A DNA stretch of 64,000 bases from Nocardioidaceae bacterium (lineage in GTDB: Bacteria > Actinomycetota > Actinomycetes > Propionibacteriales > Nocardioidaceae): NCBI GenBank assembly GCA_017744365.1, contig JAGIBL010000005.1, positions 186,001-250,000 on the forward strand, in the 5' to 3' direction. Under the pieces are notes generated by a model. That model ran no database searches and was not told the origin of the DNA. It was given only the letters and a program-made list of their open reading frames with translations. The first letter of the stretch is position 1, and each line of letters starts with the position of its first letter. Below, piece after piece: positions 43,736 through 53,183 of this stretch. The translations under genes and the position numbers were made by a program.

Positions 43736-44701
43736 TCAGCCCTGGGCGCGCTGCCGCGCCTTCCAGGCCGAGGCGACCATGTCGCGCAGGTCCCGCTTCG
43801 CGCTCCAGCCGAGATCGGTGCGGGCCAGCTCGCCGGTGGCCACGATCCGGGCCGGGTCGCCGGCGCGGCGCGGGCCGATCACCGGGGTGAAGTCGATGCC
43901 GGTCACCTCGCGCATCGCGTCCATGATCTGACGGACCGAGGTGCCCTCGCCGCTGGCGATGTTGTAGACCGGCGCGATCGGCTCGCCGGACTCCAGCCGC
44001 CGGGCCGCGGCGACGTGGCCCTCGGCCAGGTCCTGCACGTGGATGTAGTCGCGCACGGTGGTGCCGTCCGGGGTCGGGTAGTCGTCGCCGAACAGGGTCG
44101 GCGTCTTGCCGGCCACCAGGTCCTCGAACACGCGCGGGAACAGGTTGTACGGCGAGGAGTCGTAGAGGTCCTCGTAGCCGGAGCCGACCACGTTGAAGTA
44201 GCGCAGCGAGGTGAACCGCAGGCCGGTGGCGCGAGCCTGGTCGCGGATCAGCCATTCCCCGATCAGCTTGCTCTCGCCGTACGGGGACTCGGGCGCCGTC
44301 GGCGTCTCCTCGGTGACCACCTCGACGTCCGGGGTGCCGAAGGTGGCGGCGCTGGAGGAGAAGACGATGTTGTCGACCCCCGCCGCGGCCATCGCCTCGA
44401 GCAGCGTGACGGTGCCGGTGACGTTCTGGGTGTAGGTGTGCAGCGGCCGCTCGACGGAGACGCCGGCGTACTTGAAGCCGGCCAGGTGCACCACGCCGAC
44501 GACGTCGTGCTCCTTCAGCGTCGCGGTGACCAGGTCGGTGTCGAGGATCGAGCCCTCGACGTACGGCGTCCGCGGCCCGACGAACTCGCGGTGCCCGCTG
44601 GAGAGGTCGTCGAGCACCACCGCACGGATGCCGACCTCCTCGAACGCGCGCACGATGTGCGACCCGATGTATCCAGCGCCCCCGGTGACCAGCCAGCTCA
44701 T
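43736..44701 (-). CDS. galE: UDP-glucose 4-epimerase
   Basis: The 321-residue enzyme interconverts UDP-glucose and UDP-galactose. It has [38 protein letters not shown], catalytic YGESK near residue 145 and [12 protein letters not shown]. The family-typical start is ATG 44701; an upstream ATG at 44722 would add 7 residues. The first bases overlap the -35 region of the leuS leader promoter on the other strand, so the two promoters face away from each other within a few bases. Confidence 0.93.
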   Translation of the reverse strand: MSWLVTGGAGYIGSHIVRAFEEVGIRAVVLDDLSSGHREFVGPRTPYVEGSILDTDLVTATLKEHDVVGVVHLAGFKYAGVSVERPLHTYTQNVTGTVTLLEAMAAAGVDNIVFSSSAATFGTPDVEVVTEETPTAPESPYGESKLIGEWLIRDQARATGLRFTSLRYFNVVGSGYEDLYDSSPYNLFPRVFEDLVAGKTPTLFGDDYPTPDGTTVRDYIHVQDLAEGHVAAARRLESGEPIAPVYNIASGEGTSVRQIMDAMREVTGIDFTPVIGPRRAGDPARIVATGELARTDLGWSAKRDLRDMVASAWKARQRAQG

Positions 44702-44713
44702 GGCCAGTAGGAT
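44685..44713 (+). promoter_or_regulatory. Promoter of the leuS leader
   Basis: GTGACC (44685-44690) and TAGGAT (44708-44713) are 17 bases apart. TAGGAT ends 7 bases before the ATG of the leader peptide, so that peptide is probably translated from a leaderless mRNA. The -35 lies inside galE. Confidence 0.65.
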
Positions 44714-44720
44714 GGCATGC

Positions 44721-44747
44721 ATGGTGGAGAACCTGCTCCTTGCCTAG
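44721..44747 (+). CDS. Leucine leader peptide of leuS
   Basis: An eight-residue frame reads M-V-E-N-L-L-L-A-stop, with three adjacent leucine codons (CTG CTC CTT). It begins 7 bases after a good -10 box and is followed immediately by a 9-bp hairpin and a terminator. This is the usual layout of ribosome-mediated attenuation: stalling at Leu codons when charged tRNA-Leu is low would let transcription enter leuS. Not proven by sequence alone, but the codon run and position are hard to explain by chance. Confidence 0.75.
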   Translation: MVENLLLA

Positions 44748-44797
44748 CCGCGTCGGACGACTTCGATGCGGCTGCCCCTCTGCGCGAGGGGCTTTTT
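44747..44797 (+). promoter_or_regulatory. leuS transcription attenuator hairpins
   Basis: Hairpin 1 pairs GCCGCGTCG (44747-44755) with CGATGCGGC (44764-44772) and begins on the leader peptide's last stop-codon base. Hairpin 2 is the terminator GCCCCTC-TGCGC-GAGGGGC (44774-44792) followed by TTTTT. Hairpin 1 covered by a ribosome at the stop codon would be disrupted; stalling at the Leu codons would free other pairings. The exact antiterminator was not resolved by eye. Confidence 0.7.
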
Positions 44798-44838
44798 CAT
44801 GTGTACGGCGAGCAGGCGGACCTTCGAGGAATGAGCAG

Positions 44839-47334
44839 ATGAGCGAGCGAGACGAGCAGGTCGGGTACGACGTCCACGGCACCCAGGCCAAGTGGCTGCC
44901 GGTGTGGGAGCGGCTCGAGCCCTTCCGTGCCGACGACGCGGCGGTGCTCTCGGGGGAGCGCGAGAAGAAGTACGCGCTGACGATGTTCCCCTACCCCAGC
45001 GGCGACCTGCACATGGGTCACGCCGAGGTCCTCGCGCTGCACGACGTGATCGCCCGGTACTGGTGGATGCGTGGCTACGAGGTGCTCAACCCGATGGGCT
45101 GGGACTCCTTCGGGCTGCCCGCGGAGAACGCCGCGATCCGCAACGACGAGCACCCGGCGACGTACACCTACGCCAACATCGAGACGCAGTTCACCTCGAT
45201 GCAGCGCTACGGCCTGAGCTTCGACTGGTCGCGGCGGCTGCACACCTCGGACCCCGAGTACTACAAGTGGACCCAGTGGCTGTTCCTGAAGTTCCGCGAG
45301 CGCGGGCTGGCCTACCGGAAGAACAGCCCGGTCAACTGGTGCCCGAACGACCAGACGGTGCTGGCCAACGAGCAGGTGCTGGCCGACGGGACCTGCGAGC
45401 GCTGCGGCGCCGAGGTCACCAAGCGTGAGCTGACCCAGTGGTACTTCCGCACCACCCAGTACGCCCAGGAGCTGTACGACTGCCTGGACGAGCTGCAGGA
45501 GACCTGGATCGGCAAGGTGGTCAACGCGCAGCGCAACTGGATCGGCCGCTCCGAGGGCGCGCACGTCGACTTCGAGCTGCACCTGGACGGCGGCGGCACC
45601 CGCCCGCTGACCGTTTACACGACCCGCCCCGACACGCTGTTCGGCGCCACCTTCATGGTGGTGGCCGCGGACGCGCCGCTGGCCGCGGAGATCTGCTCGC
45701 CCGCGCAGCGCGAGGCGTTCGAGGCCTACCGGGACCAGACCCGCAAGGCCTCCGACATCGACCGGCTCTCCACCGAGCGGCCCAAGACCGGCGTGCCGCT
45801 GGGCGTGACCGCGACCAACCCGGTCACCGGTCAGCAGATCCCGGTGTGGGCGTCGGACTACGTGCTGGCGGAGTACGGCACCGGCGCGATCATGGCCGTG
45901 CCGGGTCAGGACCAGCGCGACTGGGACTTCGCCACGGCGTACGACCTGCCGATCATCCGCACGGTGCAGCCGCCGGCGGACTTCGACGGTGACGCGTTCA
46001 CCGGCACCGGCCCGGCGATCAACTCGGCCAACGAGGAGATCTCGCTGAACGGGCTGGACGTGGCCGAGGCCAAGGCCACGATCATCGCCTGGCTGGAGCG
46101 CAAGGGCTGGGGCGCGGGCACGGTGAACTTCCGGCTGCGCGACTGGCTGCTGTCCCGGCAGCGGTACTGGGGCGCGCCGATCCCGATCATCCACTGCCCG
46201 GTCGACGGCGAGGTGGCGGTCCCCGAGGACCAGCTGCCGGTCGAGCTGCCCGAGCTGCGCGGTGCCGATCTGAAGCCGAAGGGAACCTCGCCACTGGGCG
46301 CGGCCACCGAGTGGGTCAACGTGACCTGCCCGACCTGCGGCGGCCCGGCGACCCGGGACACCGACACGATGGACACCTTCGTGGACTCGTCCTGGTACTT
46401 CTTCCGCTACCTGTCGCCGCACGACTCCACGCAGGCCTTCGACCCGGCGCTGGCCAAGGCGTGGGGGCCGATCGACCTGTACATCGGCGGCGACGAGCAC
46501 GCGGTGCTGCACCTGCTGTACGCGCGGTTCTTCACCAAGGTGCTGCGCGACCTGGGCCTGATCGACTGGGACGAGCCGTTCTCGGCCTACCTGTCGCAGG
46601 GCAAGGTCATCAACAACGGTCGCAAGATGAGCAAGTCGCTGGGCAACGGCGTCAGTCTGGGGGACCAACTTGATGCCTTCGGCGTGGATGCGGTGCGGCT
46701 GACCCTGGTGTTCGCGAGCCCCCCCGAGGACAACATCGACTGGGCGGACGTGTCGCCGGCGGGGTCGCTGCGGTTCCTGCAGCGGGCGTGGCGGCTGTCG
46801 GGGGAGGTCACGTCCTCTCCCGGGGCCTCCTTCGCCGACGGGTCGTTGGACCTGCGCAAGGTCACCCACAAGACCGTGCACGACGCGGCCCAGCTGGTGG
46901 AGTCCTACCGGTTCAACGTGCTGGTCGCGCGCGTGATGGAGCTGGTCAACGCCACCCGTCGCACCATCGAGGCAGGCGGCGCCGCCGACCCGGCGGTGCG
47001 GGAGGCGACCGAGGTGGTCGCGCAGCTGCTGTCCCTGGTGGCCCCGTACACCGCCGAGGAGATGTGGGAGCGGCTGGGGCACCAGCCCACCGTGGCCCGC
47101 CAGCCCTGGCCGACCGTGGACGAGGCGCTGCTGGTCGAGGACTCGGTCACCGCGGTCGTCCAGGTCCAGGGCAAGGTCCGCGGGCGCCTGGAGGTGTCCC
47201 CGGACATCTCCGAGTCGGACCTGGAGGCCGCCGCGCTGGCCGACCCCGCGGTGCAGAAGGCCCTGGACGGCGCGACCGTGCGCAAGGTGATCGTGCGGGC
47301 GCCGAAACTGGTGAACATCGTCATCGGCGCTTAG
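44839..47334 (+). CDS. leuS: Leucyl-tRNA synthetase
   Basis: The 831-residue class I enzyme has the HIGH-type motif [15 protein letters not shown] near residue 52, the CP1 editing domain with [16 protein letters not shown] near 260 (threonine-rich T-T-R-P-D), and KMSKS in [15 protein letters not shown] near 600, then an anticodon-binding helical domain and a short C-terminal domain. The start is ATG 44839 with GAGGAA 9 bases upstream; an ATG at 44831 is immediately closed by TGA. It sits behind a leucine attenuator. Confidence 0.97.
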   Translation: MSERDEQVGYDVHGTQAKWLPVWERLEPFRADDAAVLSGEREKKYALTMFPYPSGDLHMGHAEVLALHDVIARYWWMRGYEVLNPMGWDSFGLPAENAAIRNDEHPATYTYANIETQFTSMQRYGLSFDWSRRLHTSDPEYYKWTQWLFLKFRERGLAYRKNSPVNWCPNDQTVLANEQVLADGTCERCGAEVTKRELTQWYFRTTQYAQELYDCLDELQETWIGKVVNAQRNWIGRSEGAHVDFELHLDGGGTRPLTVYTTRPDTLFGATFMVVAADAPLAAEICSPAQREAFEAYRDQTRKASDIDRLSTERPKTGVPLGVTATNPVTGQQIPVWASDYVLAEYGTGAIMAVPGQDQRDWDFATAYDLPIIRTVQPPADFDGDAFTGTGPAINSANEEISLNGLDVAEAKATIIAWLERKGWGAGTVNFRLRDWLLSRQRYWGAPIPIIHCPVDGEVAVPEDQLPVELPELRGADLKPKGTSPLGAATEWVNVTCPTCGGPATRDTDTMDTFVDSSWYFFRYLSPHDSTQAFDPALAKAWGPIDLYIGGDEHAVLHLLYARFFTKVLRDLGLIDWDEPFSAYLSQGKVINNGRKMSKSLGNGVSLGDQLDAFGVDAVRLTLVFASPPEDNIDWADVSPAGSLRFLQRAWRLSGEVTSSPGASFADGSLDLRKVTHKTVHDAAQLVESYRFNVLVARVMELVNATRRTIEAGGAADPAVREATEVVAQLLSLVAPYTAEEMWERLGHQPTVARQPWPTVDEALLVEDSVTAVVQVQGKVRGRLEVSPDISESDLEAAALADPAVQKALDGATVRKVIVRAPKLVNIVIGA

Positions 47335-47364
47335 CCGATGGAGCCGGCTCGGCGGAAACGGCTC

Positions 47365-47421
47365 GGGGGAGCGAAGCGGAGGAGAACGGCTTGCGCCGCG
47401 TCGGCGAGCCACGCACGTGCG
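47365..47421. repeat. Intergenic repeat block, copy B
   Basis: GGGGGAGCGAAGCGGAGGAG, then GCCGCGTCGGCG, then CACGTGCG, repeat the order seen after rsfS at 33503-33592 with shorter spacing. Copy B lies 31 bases after the leuS stop and 42 before degV. Confidence 0.5.
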
Positions 47422-47462
47422 GCGACGTAGCTACGATCCCGACCCTCGCTAGTCTTTCGCTC

Positions 47463-48314
47463 ATGTCCGTCGCGCTGGTCACCGACTCGACCTCGTCGCT
47501 GCCGGCCGAGCTGGCGGCGGCGCGCGGGATCACCGTGGTGCCGCTGCAGGTGGTCATCGGGGCGACCTCGTACGACGAGGGTGCGGACGGTGCGACCCCG
47601 GAGCTGATCGCCGAGGCGCTGCGCTCGTGGACGCCGGTCAGCACGTCGCGGCCCAACCCCGAGGAGATGCTCGAGGTCTACGAGGGCCTCGCGCTCGAGG
47701 GCGCCACCGAGATCGTCTCGGTCCACCTCTCCGCTGATCTCAGCGGTACCTTCGAGTCCGCCCAGCTCGCGGCGAAGCGCGCCTCGGTGCCGGTGCACGC
47801 GGTGGACAGCCGGCAGGTCGGGATGGGCTCGGGCTTCGCCGTGCTCGCCGCGGCGGACGCCCGCGACGCCGGCCTTGACGGGGACAAGGTGGCCTCCGCG
47901 GCACGGGAGCGGGCAGCGGCGACCACCTCGTTGTTCTACGTGGACACCTTGGAGTACCTGCGCCGGGGCGGCCGGATGGGAGCGGCCGCGGCGCTGCTCG
48001 GCTCCGCGCTCGCGGTCAAGCCGATCCTCAAGGTCGACCACGGCCGGATCGGGCCGTTCGAGCGGGTCCGGACCGCGGCCCGGGCACTGAGCCGCCTGGA
48101 GGAGCTGGCCGTCGAGGCGGCCGCGGACGACGCGGTCGAGGTCGCGGTCGCGCACCTCGCCAGCCCGGAGCGGGCCGGCGCTCTCGCCGAACGGCTGTCC
48201 TCCCGGCTGGCCGAGGGCCTCGGTGACCGCGAGGTCCACGTCGGCGAGATCGGCGCCGTCCTGGGCGCGCACGTCGGCCCCGGCATGGTCGCGGTGGTCG
48301 TCGCGCGTCGTTAG
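47463..48314 (+). CDS. DegV family fatty-acid-binding protein
   Basis: The 283-residue protein begins SVALVTDSTSSLPAELAAARG and contains VSTSRPNPEEMLEVYEGL near 60, VHLSADLSGTFESAQLAA near 88, and YLRRGGRMGAAAALLGSALAVKPIL near 165, all DegV hallmarks. DegV/FakB proteins bind a fatty acid for phosphorylation by FakA; no fakA is nearby. TAGTCT lies 7 bases before the ATG (leaderless). Confidence 0.93.
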   Translation: MSVALVTDSTSSLPAELAAARGITVVPLQVVIGATSYDEGADGATPELIAEALRSWTPVSTSRPNPEEMLEVYEGLALEGATEIVSVHLSADLSGTFESAQLAAKRASVPVHAVDSRQVGMGSGFAVLAAADARDAGLDGDKVASAARERAAATTSLFYVDTLEYLRRGGRMGAAAALLGSALAVKPILKVDHGRIGPFERVRTAARALSRLEELAVEAAADDAVEVAVAHLASPERAGALAERLSSRLAEGLGDREVHVGEIGAVLGAHVGPGMVAVVVARR

Positions 48315-48415
48315 CCACGGGCGGTTTTCTCCACAGGCCTCGATCGCGCGGACTTTTCCACAGCGCTCCTGCCGGCCACGGCGATCCACGGGTGCGCCCA
48401 CCTAGCGTCCCGGGC

Positions 48416-49342
48416 ATGCGTCGAGAGTCCCCTGCAGAGATCGCCGCGATCGCGGCCCAGCGCCTGGAACGGCTGCGTGCGAGCGTGCCGTCCGATCAGT
48501 CCGCTCCTGCGGCCCCGCTTGCCGTGCCCGTGCCTCACCCGGGTCGCCATGCCCTGCACCGGCCACCGCCCGCGCCATCGCGCGTCGCGGCCTGGGCCGG
48601 CCGACGGCTGCCCACCCTGGCCGGGTCTGCTCGCCTGCGGCTCGGGCACCTGACCGGACTGCTCCTGGTCGCCGCGCTCGTCCTCGCCGTGACAGCGTGG
48701 TGGGCGGTGCACCGGGGCTCGCCGACGGTCCCGGTAGCGGCGCCGGTCGCCTCCCCGGCCGCCCGGACGACGGGTGGCTCCGCGCCCGGCCCGTCCGCCG
48801 GCGCGTCCGCCGACGCGGCTCCGGTGGCTCTGGCTGGTTCCGCGACGCCGTCCCCGGTCGCCGCGTCGGGGACGGTGGTGGTCGACGTCGCCGGGAAGGT
48901 GCGCCGGCCCGGGATCGTCTCGCTGCCGGCCGGGTCCCGCGTGGTCGAGGCGCTACGGCGGGCCGGGGGAGCACGACCGGGCGTCGACCTGACCTCGCTC
49001 AACCTGGCCCGGATCCTGATCGACGGCGAGCAGCTGCTCGTCGGGGTGTCACCGGGCTCCGGGGCCGGGTCAGCGGCCGCCTCGGGCAGCGCCCCGGCCA
49101 GCGCCCCGGTCAGCGCCACCCAGGGTGCCTCAGCGGACACCACTGGGGTGGCGAGCGTGAACCTCAACACCGCGACCGCCGAAGGACTGGACGAGCTGCC
49201 CGGAGTCGGCCCGGTGACGGCGCAGAAGATCATCGCCTGGCGTACCGAGCACGGTGCCTTCCGGTCGGTCGACGAGCTGCTGGAGGTCGACGGCATCGGA
49301 CCCAAGACGCTGGCGGAGCTGGCTCCCCGTGCGACGCTGTGA
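48416..49342 (+). CDS. comEA: ComEA-like DNA-binding protein
   Basis: The 308-residue protein has a cytoplasmic Ala/Pro/Arg-rich N-terminus (1-80), one membrane helix (about 83-103), a Ser/Ala/Pro linker, a SLBB domain (TVVVDVAGKVRRPGIVSLP, near 165) and a C-terminal helix-hairpin-helix pair (VNLNTATAEGLDELPGVGPVTAQKIIAWR, near 247-275). It should bind incoming DNA at the membrane. TAGCGT lies 7 bases before ATG 48416, making this start better than the upstream GTG at 48392. Its stop overlaps the comEC start. Confidence 0.93.
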   Translation: MRRESPAEIAAIAAQRLERLRASVPSDQSAPAAPLAVPVPHPGRHALHRPPPAPSRVAAWAGRRLPTLAGSARLRLGHLTGLLLVAALVLAVTAWWAVHRGSPTVPVAAPVASPAARTTGGSAPGPSAGASADAAPVALAGSATPSPVAASGTVVVDVAGKVRRPGIVSLPAGSRVVEALRRAGGARPGVDLTSLNLARILIDGEQLLVGVSPGSGAGSAAASGSAPASAPVSATQGASADTTGVASVNLNTATAEGLDELPGVGPVTAQKIIAWRTEHGAFRSVDELLEVDGIGPKTLAELAPRATL

Positions 49343-51714
49343 CCTCGGCTGGGTCCTCGCCCGCCTCCTCGCCCGAGCCGTCGCCCGGATCATCGCCGGC
49401 GCGGGACCTGAGGACGCCCCTGCTCGCGGCGACGGCGTGGGGCGCGGCCCTTCTCGGGCAGACGCTTCCCGGAGCGCGGCCCTGGCTGGTGCTGCTCGCG
49501 CTGACGGCCCTCGGGCTGACCCGCCGGCGCCTCCGAACTCCGCTCGGGGCCGGGCTGCTCCTCGTCGCGGGGACGGCGCTCCTCGTCGGGCAGGTCCGCA
49601 TCGACGAGGTCCGGCTCTCCCCGGTCGCCGAGCTGGCCCGGGACGGCGCGACGATCCGGGCCGAGCTGACCGTGGCCTCCGCGCCAGAGCTCCGGCACGG
49701 ACGGTTCGGCGACGTGGTCCGCTTCGAGGCGACCACGCGCTCGGTCCAGGGCCGGGGGAGGCGGACCGCGTCACCAGCGCGGGTCCTGGTCCTCCTGGAT
49801 CTCGACGACGGCTGGGCGAGCCGTCAGGCCGGCCTCAGGTCCGGCGTCGAGGTCGGCGCGAGGATCCGGGTGCAAGGCCGTCTCCGGCCCGCCGACGAGC
49901 CCGACCTGGCCGGGGTGCTCCTCGCCCGGGGACGGCCGCAGGTGCTGGCCGGTCCCGGTCCGTTCGCCCGGGCGTCGACGTCGGCGCGGGCCGCGGTCCG
50001 CCGCGCCAGCTCGGACCTCGGCGACGGCGCGGCCGCGCTGGTGCCTGCGCTGGTCGACGGCGACGAGAGCGCGGCCGGCGGCACCGAGCCGTTCACCCCG
50101 GCGTTCCGGACCGCCGGGATGACGCACCTGCTCGCGGTGAGCGGGACGAACCTGACCCTGATCCTCGGGGCGGTTCTCCTGCTCGCCCGCTGGTGCCGGG
50201 TGCGCTCCTGGGGCCTGGCCGTGGCCGGGGCCCTCGGCGTCGCCGGGTTCGTGCTGCTGGCCGGCCCCGAGCCGAGCGTGCTGCGCGCGGCCGCGATGGG
50301 CACGGTCGCACTGGCGGGGATGGGGAGGGCGGGGGCGGGGCGGGGCACACGGACACTCGGCGTCGCGGTCCTGCTCCTCGTGCTCGCCGACCCCTGGCTG
50401 GCCCGCTCGGTCGGGTTCGCCCTGTCGGTGGCCGCGACGGCCGGCATCCTCGTGCTCGGACCACCTTGGAGGGACGCGCTGGCTCGCTGGCTGCCACGCT
50501 GGCTGGCCGAGGCGGTTGCCGTCCCCCTGGCCGCCCAGGTCGCCTGCACGCCCGTCGTCGCGGCCATCTCCGGGCAGGTCAGCCTGGTCGCGGTCGGGGC
50601 CAACATCGTCGCGGCGCCCCTGGTCGGACCCGCCACCGTGCTCGGGCTGGCCGGCGGACTGGTCGCGCTCGTCTCGACACAGGCTGGGCAGCTCGTCGCG
50701 CTGCCGGCGGGCTGGTGCGCTCACGGGATCATCGCCGTCGCCGAGCGCGCCGCCGCGATGCCGGTGCCGGCACTTCCGTGGTCGACCGCGCCGCTCGCCC
50801 TGGCGCTGCTGACGCTGGTCTGCCTCGTCGTGGCCCTCGGACTGGCCTCGGTGCTCGTTCGCCCGGGCCTGACGGTGGGACTGGTCCTCGCCGTCGTGGT
50901 CGTGGTCCGCGCGCCGCTTCCGCTGGGTTCGTGGCCGCCCGCCGGCTGGGTGATGGTGGCCTGCGACGTGGGACAGGGCGACGCGCTGGTGCTGCGGGTC
51001 GCCGAGCACAGTGCTGTCGTGGTCGACGCGGGTCCGGACCCCGCCCTCGTCGACGACTGCCTCCGCCGGCTCGAGATCCGGAGCGTGCCGGTGCTCGTGA
51101 TCAGCCACTTCCACGCCGACCACGTCGACGGCGTGGACGGGGTGATGCGGGGCCGCCGGGTGGGCCGCCTCGACGTGTCCCCGCTCGCCGAGCCTCCGGC
51201 GGGGGCACGCGAGGTCGAGCGCGCAGCCGAGCGAGCGCGCGTCCCGGTTCGCCAGGTCAGGCTGGGGGAGCGCACCGAGGTCGGCGACCTTCGCTGGCAG
51301 GTGCTCGGTCCGGTGCGCACGCCGGTACCGGACTCCGGATCGCCGCCCAACGACGCCAGCGTGGTCCTGCTCGTCGAGACCCGGGGTGTCCGGCTGCTGC
51401 TGATGGGCGACGAGGAGCAGCCCTCGCAGCGCGACCTGGACCGAGCCTGGCCCGGCCTGCGAGCCGACGTGCTCAAGGTCGCGCACCACGGCAGCCGCAA
51501 CCAGGACGAGCACCTGGTCGACGGGCTCGGCGCCCGGGTGGCACTGATCTCGGTCGGGGTGGACAACGACTACGGCCATCCCGCGCCGCGCACCCTCGAC
51601 CTGCTCACCCGAGCCCGGATGCGGGTGCTGCGGACAGACCGCGACGGGGACCTCGCCGTGGTGGTCGAGCCGGGTGGCGGGCTGGCGACCCGGGGCCGGG
51701 GCAAGCCTCCGTGA
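49339..51714 (+). CDS. comEC: ComEC/Rec2 DNA-uptake channel
   Basis: The 791-residue protein has an N-terminal DUF4131 region, a competence membrane domain of about ten helices (from about 225: ALVPALVDGDES, FRTAGMTHLLAVSGTNLTLI) and a C-terminal metallo-beta-lactamase-like domain with CDVGQGDALVLRV (near 540), SHFHADHVDGVDGVM and VAHHGSRNQ. It starts at GTG 49339 in a GTGA overlap with comEA. With ComEA it forms the DNA import path; no competence pilus genes are in the window. Confidence 0.94.
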   Translation: MTSAGSSPASSPEPSPGSSPARDLRTPLLAATAWGAALLGQTLPGARPWLVLLALTALGLTRRRLRTPLGAGLLLVAGTALLVGQVRIDEVRLSPVAELARDGATIRAELTVASAPELRHGRFGDVVRFEATTRSVQGRGRRTASPARVLVLLDLDDGWASRQAGLRSGVEVGARIRVQGRLRPADEPDLAGVLLARGRPQVLAGPGPFARASTSARAAVRRASSDLGDGAAALVPALVDGDESAAGGTEPFTPAFRTAGMTHLLAVSGTNLTLILGAVLLLARWCRVRSWGLAVAGALGVAGFVLLAGPEPSVLRAAAMGTVALAGMGRAGAGRGTRTLGVAVLLLVLADPWLARSVGFALSVAATAGILVLGPPWRDALARWLPRWLAEAVAVPLAAQVACTPVVAAISGQVSLVAVGANIVAAPLVGPATVLGLAGGLVALVSTQAGQLVALPAGWCAHGIIAVAERAAAMPVPALPWSTAPLALALLTLVCLVVALGLASVLVRPGLTVGLVLAVVVVVRAPLPLGSWPPAGWVMVACDVGQGDALVLRVAEHSAVVVDAGPDPALVDDCLRRLEIRSVPVLVISHFHADHVDGVDGVMRGRRVGRLDVSPLAEPPAGAREVERAAERARVPVRQVRLGERTEVGDLRWQVLGPVRTPVPDSGSPPNDASVVLLVETRGVRLLLMGDEEQPSQRDLDRAWPGLRADVLKVAHHGSRNQDEHLVDGLGARVALISVGVDNDYGHPAPRTLDLLTRARMRVLRTDRDGDLAVVVEPGGGLATRGRGKPP

Positions 51715-51756
51715 GCCGGACGCGGCGATGTCCGCGGCGCGTGAGAGGCTGCGCCC

Positions 51757-52743
51757 ATGGCTGGTCCGGATCCGTCGCAGGTGCTCGGTCGCATCACCCT
51801 GGTCACCGGTCCGGAGGAGTTCCTCTCCGAGCGGGCGGTCCAGCAGGTTCGCGCCGCCGTACGACGGGCTGACGCCGAGGCTGAGATGAGCGAGACCGCC
51901 GGCGGCCAGCTGACCATGGCGACCCTCGGCGAGCTCGCCGCGCCTTCGCTGTTCTCCAGCACCCGGTGCGTCGTGGTCCGCTCGCTCGAGGACCTGCCCG
52001 ACGAGTCGGTCCCCGGCCTGTTCGACTACGCCGGAGCGCCCGCCGAGGACGTTGCGCTCGTCCTCGTCCACGGAGGCGGCGCCAAGGGCAGCGGCACCCT
52101 GACCAAGCTGCGCAAGGAGGCAGCGGTCACCGAGGTGAAGTCGGTGGCCCTGACCGCGCGGGAGTACCCGAACTTCGTCGTCGGCGAGCTGCGAGCCCAC
52201 AAGGTCAAGATCGACCCGGACGCGGCCGCGTTCCTGGTCCAGGCGGTCGGGCAGGACCTGCGCTCGCTCTCGGCCGCCGCCAGCCAGCTCGCCTCGGACT
52301 TCGAGGGGCAGCCGGTGACGATCGAGATGGTGAAGACCTACTTCGGCGGGCGCGCCGAGGCCAAGTCGTTCGCGGTGGCCGACCACGCGATCTTCGGTCG
52401 CGCGGCCAAGGCGCTCGAGGAGCTGCGCTGGGCGCTGGACCGGGGCACCGCGCCGGTGCTGGTCACCAGCGCGGTCGCCGGTGGTCTGCGCAGCCTGGCC
52501 CGGTACAAGTCCGCGCCCCGGGGCATGCGCAACGCCGACCTGATGCGCGAGGTGGGGGTGCCGAGCTGGAAGCTGGACATCCTGCGCGACCAGGCCCGCG
52601 GCTGGGACGAGGACGGGATCGCGCGTGCCATCCGGGTGGTCGCGACGGCCGACGCGGAGATCAAGGGCAAGGCCCACGACCCGTCGTACGCGCTCGAGAA
52701 GATGGTCCTCGACATCGTGCGAAACCGCCCTTCACGACCCTAG
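51757..52743 (+). CDS. holA: DNA polymerase III delta subunit
   Basis: The 328-residue protein starts MAGPDPSQVLGRITLVTGPEEFLSERAVQQV and contains SLFSSTRCVVVRSLEDLPDE near 70, then KVKIDPDAAAFLVQAVGQDLRSLSAAASQLASDF near 150, the usual delta-subunit clamp-loader arrangement. It opens the sliding clamp. The location after comEC and before rpsT is standard in actinobacteria. Confidence 0.95.
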   Translation: MAGPDPSQVLGRITLVTGPEEFLSERAVQQVRAAVRRADAEAEMSETAGGQLTMATLGELAAPSLFSSTRCVVVRSLEDLPDESVPGLFDYAGAPAEDVALVLVHGGGAKGSGTLTKLRKEAAVTEVKSVALTAREYPNFVVGELRAHKVKIDPDAAAFLVQAVGQDLRSLSAAASQLASDFEGQPVTIEMVKTYFGGRAEAKSFAVADHAIFGRAAKALEELRWALDRGTAPVLVTSAVAGGLRSLARYKSAPRGMRNADLMREVGVPSWKLDILRDQARGWDEDGIARAIRVVATADAEIKGKAHDPSYALEKMVLDIVRNRPSRP

Positions 52744-52753
52744 GGAAAGGGAA

Positions 52754-52780
52754 AGGCGCCGGCCAGGTGGACCGGCGCCT
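52754..52780. terminator. Shared terminator between holA and rpsT
   Basis: AGGCGCCGG pairs with CCGGCGCCT around a 9-base loop between two convergent genes. On the minus strand the stem is followed by TTTCCCTTTCCC, so it should serve rpsT best; on the plus strand no T-run follows. Confidence 0.7.
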
Positions 52781-52805
52781 CTCGGCGATCAGAGGGAAGA
52801 GCGTG

Positions 52806-53066
52806 TCAGAGGGACGCGGCCTTCTTCTGGATGGCCGACTTGCGGTTGGCGGCCTGGTTCTTGTGGATGACGCCCTTGGAGGCGGCCTTGTCGAGGGCCT
52901 TGCCCGCAGCGGCGGCGAGGGTCTTGGCCTCGTCGCCGTTGCCGGCGGTCGCGGCCTCACGGAACTTGCGCACGGCGGTCTTCAGCGACGACTTCACGGC
53001 CTTGTTGCGCTCGTGCGCGGCCTCGTTCTGCCGGTTGCGCTTGATCTGGGACTTGATGTTTGCCAC
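52806..53066 (-). CDS. rpsT: 30S ribosomal protein S20
   Basis: The 86-residue basic helical protein [20 protein letters not shown] to [19 protein letters not shown] is a normal bS20 that binds 16S rRNA early in assembly. It is convergent with holA, the conserved arrangement. Confidence 0.97.
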   Translation of the reverse strand: MANIKSQIKRNRQNEAAHERNKAVKSSLKTAVRKFREAATAGNGDEAKTLAAAAGKALDKAASKGVIHKNQAANRKSAIQKKAASL

Positions 53067-53183
53067 GGGGGCTCGCCTGTCTCTTCGTGCTCGGTTCGGA
53101 TGAAAGATTCTGGGTGCGGGCAGGGGTGCCCAGACACGAGGGGAAACAATACCAACAACCCGATGACCCGCCCAAATCGAGAC

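Noticed and set aside
44740-44838. T-box riboswitch in front of leuS
   Set aside because: No T-box AGGGTGGNACCGCG sequence or specifier stem is seen; the leader peptide with Leu codons and terminator explains the region better.
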